Below, piece after piece: positions 39,523 to 48,588 of a stretch of 64,000 bases of DNA (the stretch's first letter is position 1; every line of letters begins with the position of its first letter). This stretch comes from Hexactinellida sp. DTS-2022 (Eukaryota; Porifera; Hexactinellida). The notes under the pieces are model-generated. The model saw nothing but the letters and a program-made list of their open reading frames with translations, was not told where the DNA came from and searched no databases. The position numbers and the translations under genes were made by a program. The stretch lies in assembly GCA_028753945.1 (NCBI GenBank), contig JAPNXP010000003.1:4836001-4900000 (forward strand), in the 5' to 3' direction.

Positions 39523-40814
39523 CACGGACTACTAGATACCCGGACGCGACAAAGCCAAACCACAGTCAAAAATGCGTAGGCTGAACATTGTATGACTGAA
39601 AATATGGTCAATTCTGTATTTTTAGTCACTAAATTTGGTATCTAACACAATCTTTGGGCGCTGAATTCAAAAATGACAATTTCAAGGTTCAAAAACTCAC
39701 TCCCCGCCCTAATTTTGGCAAAAAGGCGTGGTCACACCCAAATATGGTCAATTCCATATTTTTGTTCTATTACTTCATCATAACACTAAATTCGAAATAT
39801 CCTCTTAACTAGGAATGATATTGTTGAAAATATGATTAATAAATTGTTCAGCTAAATATATATTACTACGTTACGGTCGTGACCTTCGGTATACAAGGCC
39901 TGACTTGCTATAGCACCCTCCAGAATTGTGATATGTCATCATCTGATGACGTTATGGTAATTTTGGTTGCGTATTATCTTGTTTTTCTAGCATACTTTTA
40001 ACATAGTTAAACGCGTAATAAATGTTCAAAATTGGAACATGGTTATACCCAGAAGTAGTTGAATAAAATATATCGAAATTATAAATGGAATGTTGACACA
40101 TTCCTCGGTTGCCATGGAAAATGTATATTTCCTAAAATGTGCCATAACTCAAAAACTATGAATGTTATGTAAACTAGACTGGTACTGATCTGTCCGGAAT
40201 AGGTAACTTCCTATTCATCGATAATACATTTTCTATGCCTAACTCAATAATCTTTGAGATAATAAAATAATTAACACTTAATTTATTATTAGGTAATGAC
40301 TCACTATCTCAAAGATTATTACGCGTTTAACTATGTTAAAAGTATGCTAGAAAAACAAGATAATACGCAACCAAAATTACCATAACGTCATCAGATGATG
40401 ACATATCACAATTCTGGAGGGTGCTATAGCAAGTCAGGCCTTGTATACCGAAGGTCACGACCGTAACGTAGTAATATATATTTAGCTGAACAATTTATTA
40501 ATCATATTTTCAACAATATCATTCCTAGTTAAGAGGATATTTCGAATTTAGTGTTATGATGAAGTAATAGAACAAAAATATGGAATTGACCATATTTGGG
40601 TGTGACCACGCCTTTTTGCCAAAATTAGGGCGGGGAGTGAGTTTTTGAACCTTGAAATTGTCATTTTTGAATTCAGCGCCCAAAGATTGTGTTAGATACC
40701 AAATTTAGTGACTAAAAATACAGAATTGACCATATTTTCAGTCATACAATGTTCAGCCTACGCATTTTTGACTGTGGTTTGGCTTTGTCGCGTCCGGGTA
40801 TCTAGTAGTCCGTG
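39523..40814. mobile_element. Foldback element B, 498-bp arms, TSD TTACCAC
   Basis: Arms 39523-40020 and 40317-40814 are nearly identical inverted copies, both 498 bp, around a 296-bp loop that itself holds a small inverted repeat (CAATAATCTTTGAGATA). Tips are CACGGACTACTAGATACCCG. TTACCAC flanks both sides (39516-39522, 40815-40821). No long open frame. Confidence 0.92.
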
Positions 40815-40904
40815 TTACCACCTAAACTCTGTTCAAGACAGCGGGTACGGACGACCTGACATCACAATTTCAGAAGTGTGCACGTATACTATAGATTGGA
40901 TTTG

Positions 40905-41345
40905 AAGCGCACTTATTAGCCTAGGAGCAATCCTAAATTTCACAAAACTAAAGAAAAATTTGGGAGGGTTTCCCCCAAATATTGGGGGACTTCCAGAGAT
41001 AGAACCGGTCGGGATTTTCATGACCCGACCCGACCGGCCGGTCGACCGGTCAATCATAGCTAGCAATAATATATAAATAATATAAAACAAATTATGATAT
41101 TATGATATCGAATAGATCATATAGAGATCTCGACCGGCCGGTCAAGGTTCCGACCGGTACCCGACCCGACCCGACCGGTCGACCGGTTCCGTCTCTGGGG
41201 ACTTCCCCCCAAAGTGAGCTAATGTTGGTATTTTTGGGGGGACTACCCCAAATTTGGGGAGGCCCCCCCAAATATATATTCAGTTGTACAAAATAGGGGA
41301 GTCCCCCCCAAACATATTTTGAAGTTTACATATTTGGGGGAGTCC
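40905..41345. repeat. G-tract palindrome element, copy 2 (inverted, interrupted)
   Basis: Reverse-complement counterpart of 36697-36945, split by the hAT-type element at 40994-41197. Confidence 0.8.
40994..41197. mobile_element. hAT-type MITE of GACCGGTCGACCGG repeats, TSD GGGACTTC
   Basis: Ends CAGAGATAGAACCGGTCG and CGACCGGTTCCGTCTCTG are inverted. GGGACTTC stands at 40986-40993 and 41198-41205. The arms are built of CCCGACCCGACCGGCC-like units around an AT-rich centre. Confidence 0.92.
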
Positions 41346-41600
41346 CTGTAGGGTTTCATTTGGGGGGACCCCCCCAAATCTGCTAATTTTCAAATATATT
41401 TGGGGGGGTCCTCCCAAATTTGGGGGCCCCCCCCAAATTTTCCAACTTTCGTTTCATTTGGGGGGGTCCCCCCAAATTTTGGGGGAACCCCCCAAGTCTG
41501 CGAATTATCAAATTCATTTGGGGGGGATCCCCCCAAGTTTGGGGGTGACTTCCCCAAATCTATCAATTTTCCAGTACTTTGGGATGACTTCATGAAGGCT
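41346..41600. repeat. G-tract palindrome block 3
   Basis: Four or more palindromes of TTTGGGGGGGTCCCCCCAAA type, separated by TCTGCTAATTTTCAAATATA and CCAACTTTCGTTTCA. It is the inverted counterpart of 43250-43516. Confidence 0.8.
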
Positions 41601-41716
41601 CAGCTATATTTGAGGGTGGTTCCCCTCCAATTATATCCCAGCTTCGATAAATGAACTTGTAGTTGTTGTTTTTACATTTACTATATTTTGCTTCAAATTT
41701 CATGTTTATTACTTTA

Positions 41717-41885
41717 CAGAGATGCCAACTCTCACGGGTTAGCTGGTAGACTCATGGTTTTTCGAAAATCCAATCTCACGACATTTTTACTTCTCATCAG
41801 TACATTTTGATGCAGAAATTCCAAATCTCACGCCTTTTAAAAAGAAATCTCACGGCTTAGTGAGACGCCAGGTTGGCAACTATGA
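41717..41885. mobile_element. hAT-like MITE of TCTCACGG words
   Basis: CAGAGATGCCAACTCTCACGG at the left and GACGCCAGGTTGGCAACTATG at the right are imperfect inverted ends. CTCACG occurs four times inside. Flanks share ACTTTA but not a clean 8-mer. Confidence 0.55.
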
Positions 41886-42351
41886 CTTTAGTAAGCTCTC
41901 ATAATAAGGGAGTGTTCTTGTTATATGCAAGTAAATTTTGTTGAAATGCCTAGAAGATGGTAACAGATTTGTTGCCCTGTGTAAAATAAATATAGAACAA
42001 TTAGAGAAAAATTACCACATCGTGCATTAACAACAAACTATTATATGATGGCTACAGAAGTACTTTAACTTTCTAAATTGCATAAATATCTCTTTCTTGT
42101 TGCTTTAAGGGAAATTTATCCAAACAAAGTCATGTCACCTTAAACTACAGAAAATTTTCTATTGATTATATAATCAGCAAAACTAGATTCGAATGATTTT
42201 CATATACGTGTTAACTGTCACAATTTATATACGTGTTAACTGTTAAGATGCATTTTCACTTTGGTTATGCAATTTATAATAATTTAATCTTTAATCAGGT
42301 TGTTTGCGTAACTAACATTTTCGTGATCTACAAATTCCATCTGGTCCTTTA

Positions 42352-42551
42352 CATACTTGCCAACCTGACTGAACAAAAAAGCGGGACGATTGTAGTTTAG
42401 CGGGACATAGGATAATTTCGCATGTGGCGTATATGCACTAGTATGACGTTCAATATTCGGGACAAATCACGTATTTGCCAAGTTTTGGCGGGGCATTGAA
42501 CTTAACAGTTAACACACGTCCAAAAAATCGGGGCAGTTGGCAAGTATTTTC
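42352..42551. mobile_element. TIR element with ATACTTGCCAAC ends
   Basis: ATACTTGCCAACCTG and GCAGTTGGCAAGTAT are inverted. The interior has GCGGGAC words. No coding frame. The flanking 41886-42351 is plain AT-rich DNA. Confidence 0.55.
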
Positions 42552-42779
42552 CCTCTAAGGCGAGGTACATATTGTTCAATTACTTAGTTTTGAACGTGAA
42601 TTGTTTTTAATTCACAATGGTTTTAAATATTTAGTATAAGTCGCAATGGTATTATTTTAGTACAGAGATTAAAATTAACAGTAAATATTGTAGAACAGAT
42701 ATTTGAATATTAATTAGATACATACTCTGTTTGTGAATAATCTAACTAGCATTAATTATCTAACAACAAATAAATAGAA

Positions 42780-43249
42780 ATAATGTTAGAAACGCGAATG
42801 GCGTATAGAAACACGCCAAACGCGTTTGGCTGAATTAAAATGGGCCAAACGCGTTTGGCGTTGAAACGCACTTGGACTGCAACACATTGACTGATACCAA
42901 AGCTTTGATCCTTAGGTACAGTCGATATCAGGTGTTTTGCCTCCCCGATTATTTTGCCCCCTTGCACATACTTGTTTATCCATAACACAATTCATATACG
43001 TACAGTTGAAATCGAATTGTTTTGCCTATCGGGGTTTTTGCCTCTTTTCCCATGCATTTAGGGGGGGGGACGATTTCGCCTGTACTATCAATTTGATAGA
43101 GAATGAACGTCCCTTGAGTTCCTCTCGATTCTGCCTTGTGAATCGAGTATACTGACTTAAAATAATATCATCAACAATATTATCTACAGTCAACGCCCTG
43201 CGCCCAAGTCGGAAAGCTTGTAGGATCATAAATGCAATTTCGGTTATAC
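42780..43249. other. Noncoding stretch with GCCAAACGCGTTTGGC palindromes
   Basis: Two copies of the 16-bp palindrome GCCAAACGCGTTTGGC lie at about 42815 and 42844. 42900-43080 is a diverged copy of the older repeat around 38990-39470. No gene seen. Confidence 0.45.
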
Positions 43250-43560
43250 GAAGTCCCAAAAGTACTGGAAAAATTGATAGATTTGGGGAAGTCACCCCCA
43301 AACTTGGGTGGGTCCCCCCCAAATGAATTTGATAATTCGCAGACTTGGGGGGTCCCCCCAAAATTTGGGGGACCCCCCCAAATGAAACGAAAGTTGGAAA
43401 ATTTGGGGGGTCCCCCCAAATTTGGGAGGACCTCCCCAAATATATTTGAAAATTAGCAGATTTGGGGGGGTCCCTCCCAAAATTGGGGGGACCCCCCCAA
43501 ATGAAACCCTACAGTCCCCCCAAAATTTGGGGAGGCCCCCCCAAATGAAACCCTACAGGT
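43250..43560. repeat. G-tract palindrome block 4
   Basis: Inverted counterpart of 41346-41600, ending with two AAATGAAACCCTACAG units. Frames read here (for example 43026-43439 minus) are low-complexity artefacts. Confidence 0.8.
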
Positions 43561-43649
43561 ATGAATTTTCGTTCAAGACTCGAACTTGTCCGAGCCAGAC
43601 CCAAAATACTCCTGCATGCCAAAAATCAGCCCTGTGGGTATTATAGTTT

Positions 43650-46600
43650 CTTCAATCAATTCTGTACATACAAAAAAAAAACAAAATTGCAGCCTGTGCC
43701 GACGCATGTTCCTTTGGTGCCACTATATTTTGTTGGTTGTTTATTTATAGTGCCTCCAAAAGAACATTCTGTCGGCGCAGGCTGCAATTTTGGATTTTTT
43801 TTTCGCCATGTCATCATCACTATGAAGGTGTTAAATTATTTCAAAAAGGTGTTACAGAAGGCATCGACCCTTAGAGTGGTGGAAGTTTCCATTTAGTTCA
43901 TATAATTTTAGAGATATTCAAGTTTGAGTAGAATATAATAGCTGATGACTCAGCATTTTTTATGTGTGTGTTGGGTCATCACCCAACATCAACTAACCCA
44001 TTTTTAATATCGAATTAACAAAATTGTAAAAATACATTTTTTTGACGATGTCATAATCACCTCAAGGTGTCAAGACCCACTTGTATAGGTGGTACCTGGC
44101 ATAAGGACCAATTGATAAATTGAAAGTTTGTTTCTATCTTGTATCATCTCTGAGATTAATGAAATTTATCTAATTAGTATAAATATTTAATTTATTTATT
44201 TATTATTTAACACCATTATTATATACAGCAAAATAAATTAAGTTCAATTATTTGCAATTATTATTAATTTAAATTGAATTTCACTATAATATTTGAATTC
44301 CACGCACTCGATAACCCCAATAATCTATTTGGAACCATCTCTATACGGTAAACACAGAGCGAATTAATTAGAATTAAATATGTCAGTACATTAATTGTGC
44401 AAAAAGAATATTCTCGCCGAAATAAATATAATCACTTAATCTGTCGTTGTTGTGGAATGTAAAATCTTAACGGTTCTATCATAAACCATCTTTAGTTTAA
44501 TGCCATTCATTCATTACTTATTGATAAAAAATTAAATTATTAGTTATTTATTTTAGCAATGTTATCCACGGTGAGTTGAGTAAAGTCAACAAATTCCTTA
44601 TATAAATTAATTTAATTTAATCCATTGTATAGTAATGCACAATTAAATAGAAGCCAGCTGGAATTTATAAGTTGAATCAATATAATTATCGCAAGTTGAA
44701 TCACTAGAGTAGGATTTAACAAGTTAAATCAATATAATTATTACAAGTTGAAACAATGGAATTAGATTTAACACTTTTACTGAAATTGAAGTGTGAGTAA
44801 ACAAAGAAATTTCAACCCCCATTTATGGCAGAAATTATACCATTTATTGAAAATTTTCTTCACCCATCAAACGCAGAATTTTATGGTGAATCCAAATATG
44901 AAATAAAATTTGCGGGTTTAGTAAAACAATTTTTGAGTTATGGACCAGACAAAATTTGAAAGGTGTTAAAGATGTGTCAAAAATTTCTTAATCAAAAATC
45001 GTTACCCCAGGTGCAAATTAGACGGTCCCATCGCACCTACATGCAAAGTTTAAGCCCATCAACTATAAAGCTCTGGCCAGGGCACCGTCTACGGAGAAAA
45101 AAAAAATCCAAAATTGCAGCTGTGCCGACGCATGTTCCTTTGGTGGCACTATATTTTGGTGGTTGTTTATTTATAGTGCCTCCAAAAGAACATGCTGTCG
45201 GCGCAGGCTGCAATTTTGGATTTTTTTTTCGCCATGTCATCATCACTATGAAGGTGTTAAATGATTTCAAAAAGGTGTTACTGAAGGCATCGACCCTTAG
45301 AGTGGTGGAAGTTTCCATTTAGTTCATATAATTTTAGAGATATTCAAGTTTGAGTAGAATATAATAGCTGATGACTCAGCATTTTTTATGTGTGTGTTGG
45401 GTCATCACCCAACATCAACTAACCCATTTTAAATATCGAATTAACAAAATTGTAAAAATAAATTTTTTGACGATGTCATAATCACCTCAAGGTGTCAAGA
45501 CCCACTTGTATAGGTGGTACCTGGCATAAGGACCAATTGATAAATTGAAAGTTTGTTTCTATCTTGTATCATCTCTGAGATTAATGAAATTTATCTAATT
45601 AGTATAAATATTTTATTTATTTATTTATCATTTAACACCATTATTATATACAGCAAAATAAATTAAGTTCAATTATTTGCAATTATTATCAATTTAAATT
45701 GAATTTCACTATAATATTTGAATTCCACGCACTCGATAACCCCAATAATCTATTTGGAACCATCTCTATACGGTAAACACAGAGCGAATTAATTAGAATT
45801 AAATATGTCAGTACATTAATTGTGCCAAGAATATTCTCGCTGAAATAAATATAATCACTTAATCTGTCGTTGTTGTGGAATGTAAAATCTTAACGGTTCT
45901 ATCATAAACCATCTTTAGTTTAATGCCATTCATTCATTATGTATTGATAATAAATTATATTATTAGTAATTTATTTTAGCAATGTTATCCATGGTTGGTT
46001 GAGTTGGTCAACAAATTCCTTATATTAAATTATTTTATTTAATCCATTGTATAGTAAGACTAGAATTAAATAGAAGCCAGCTGCAATTTATAAGTTAAAT
46101 CAATTTAATTATCGCAAGTTGAATCAATAGAGTAAGATTTAACAAGTTAAATCAATATAATTATTACAAGTTGAAACAATGGAATTAGATTTAACAGTTA
46201 TACTGAAACTGAAGTGTGAGTAAACAAAGAAATTTCAACCCCCATTTATGGCAGAAATAAAACTCTTTATTGAAAGTTTTCTTCTCCCATCAGACGCAGA
46301 ATTTTATGGTGAATCCAAATGTGAAATAAAATTTGGGGGTTTAGTAAAACATATTTTGTGTTATGGACCAGACAAATTTTGAAAGGTGTTAAAGATGTGT
46401 CAAAAATTTGTTAATAAAAAATCGTAACCCCAGGTGCAAATTAGACGGTCCCATCGCACCTACATGCCAAGTTTCAGCCCATCAACTATAAAGCTCAGGC
46501 CAGGGCACCGTCTACGGAGAAAAAAAAAAAAAAAAAAAAATCCAAAATTGCACCCTGTGCCGACGCATGTTCCTTTGGTGGCACTATATTTTGTTGGTTG

Positions 46601-48250
46601 TTTATTGATAGTGCCTCCAAAGGAACATGCTGTCGGCGCAGGCTGCAATTTTGGATTTTTTTTCGCCAAGTCATCAACGCCCAAGGTGTGAAGAAGCATT
46701 TGTTAATTGGTCCGAGTCACAAGGAACGGTAGATAAATTTGAAGTTTGTTTCTATCTTAAACCATCTTGAGTTTGATGACATTCATTCATTATGTATTGA
46801 TAATAAATTATATTATTAGTTATTTATCTTAGCATTGTTTTCCACGGTTGAGTTGAATTAAGTCAACAAATTCCTTATATTATATTATTTTATTTAATCC
46901 ATTGTATGGTAAATTAAATAGAAGCCAGCTGCAATTTATAAGTTAAATCAATTTAATTATCGCAAGTTGAATCAATAGAGTAAGATTTAACAAGTTAAAT
47001 CAATATAATTATTACAAGTTGAAACAATGGAATTAGATTTAACAGTTATACTGAAACTGAAGTGTGAGTAAACAAAGAAATTTCAACCCCCATTTATGGC
47101 AGAAATAAAACTCTTTATTGAAAGTTTTCTTCTCCCATCAGACGCGGAATTTTATGGTGAATCCAAATGTGAAATAAAATTTGGGGGTTTAGTAAAACAT
47201 ATTTTGTGTTATGGACCAGACAAATTTTGAAAGGTGTTAAAGATGTGTCAAAAATTTCTTAATCAAAAATCGTTACCCCAGGTGCAAATTAGACGGTCCC
47301 ATCGCACCTACATGCAAAGTTTAAGCCCATCAACTATAAAGCTCTGGCCAGGGCACCGTCTACGGAGAAAAAATAATAAAAAAAAATCCAAAATTGCAGC
47401 CTGTGCCGACGCATGTTCCTTTGGTAGCACTATATTTTGTTGGTTGTTTATTGATAGTGCCTCCAAAGGAACATGCTGTCGGCCAGGCTGCAATTTTGGA
47501 TTTTTTTTTCGCCAAGTCATCAACGCCCAAGGTGTGAAGAACCATTTGTTATTTGGTCGGAGTCACAAGGAACAATTGTTGAATTTGAAGTTTGTTTCTA
47601 TCATAAACCATCTAGAGTTTAATGCCATTCATTCATTATGTATTGATAATAAATTATATTATTAGTTATATATTTTAGCAATGTTATCCACGCTTGAGTT
47701 GAATTAAGTCAACAAATTCCTTATTTAATTTAATTTGTTTTAATTCATTAAATAGTAATACTAGAATAAAATAGAAGCCAGCTGCAATTTATAAGTTAAA
47801 TTAATATAATTATAGCAAGTTGAATCAATAGAGTAAGATTTAACAAGTTAAATCAATTTAATTATTACAAGTTGAAACAATGGAATTAGATTCAATATAA
47901 TTATTACAAGTTGAAACAATGGAAATTGATTTAACAGTTTTACTGAATCTGAAGTGATGGGGAAATACAGGAGATTGGCACCCCAATTATGGCACAAACC
48001 TAGGCTAAGTTGAACATTTGTGAATTGCCAAAAGGTGTAGAATTTAATTCTCTATCCGTACATGTAAATTTTATCAAGCTCAATATTAATTATTTCATGT
48101 TATGAGCCATAATTAGTTTAAATAGGTGTTAAAATTATTTGATCAAAAATCGTAACCCCAGGTGCAAATTAGACGGTCACTCCGCAACTACATGCCAAGT
48201 TTCAGCCCTCAATGTATCAAGGTGTGGTCAGGGCACCGTCTACGGAGAAA
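43650..48250. repeat. Tandem array of four hairpin-bearing units
   Basis: Units start at about 43670, 45100, 46520 and 47375 (spacing about 1.43, 1.43 and 0.85 kb), with a last partial unit to 48250. Each has the lead GGTGCAAATTAGACGGTC...GGGCACCGTCTACGGAG (visible in full from unit 2 on), a poly-A run, and a hairpin. Units 1 and 2 share about 900 bp downstream; units 3 and 4 share a shorter, different version (CGCCAAGTCATCAACGCCC). No credible protein frame; the short frames listed by any ORF caller recur because the units repeat. Confidence 0.85.
43670..43803. repeat. Long hairpin of array unit 1
   Basis: Left arm AATTGCAGCCTGTGCCGACG through TGGTGCCACTATA pairs with TATAGTGCCTCCAAAAGAAC through GGCGCAGGCTGCAATTTTGG. 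Arms are about 55 bp around a loop of about 25 bp. Equivalent hairpins stand at about 45098-45228, 46517-46662 and 47370-47508. Confidence 0.85.
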
Positions 48251-48256
48251 AAATAT

Positions 48257-48522
48257 AAATAAAGGCAGTAAGATTAGAACTGGGCCACTATACTATAGTA
48301 TAGTCGGCACAGTAATAATAATAATAATAATAAAGGCAGTGATTCCAATACTGGGCCACTATACTATAGTATAGTCGGCACAGTAAAAAAAAAAATAAAG
48401 GCAGTGAGATTAGAACTGGGCCACTATACTATAGTATAGTCGGCACAGTAAAAAAAATAATAATAATAAAGGCAGTGATTCCAATACTGGGCCACTATAC
48501 TATAGTATAGTCGGCACAGTAA
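48257..48522. repeat. Four-copy palindrome array just upstream of the AIG1-Hint gene
   Basis: Each unit of 65-71 bp holds the perfect 18-bp palindrome ACTATACTATAGTATAGT (48287, 48358, 48423, 48494) inside CTGGGCC...CGGCACAG, which extends the pairing imperfectly. Units alternate between AAGATTAGAAC/GAGATTAGAAC and GATTCCAATAC types, so a two-unit block was itself duplicated. The last copy ends 66 bp before the ATG at 48589. Confidence 0.9.
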
Positions 48523-48588
48523 AAATATATATATATATATAAAGATTAATTGTGTTTTAATGTTATAGATTATAACTTATTAAAGCCA

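Noticed and set aside
43026-43656. Gly/Pro-rich frames on both strands
   Set aside because: Translations of G-tract palindromes; no sense beyond composition.
44963-47665. Repeated frames of 119-143 codons in the hairpin array (for example MLKMCQKFLNQKSLPQ...)
   Set aside because: They recur only because the DNA unit repeats, cross the hairpin and its poly-A runs, and change frame between units.
48550-48588. Upstream extension of the AIG1-Hint frame
   Set aside because: It starts at TTG, not ATG; the first ATG at 48589 is preferred. The same holds for 14144-14170 before ANK-ART gene 3.
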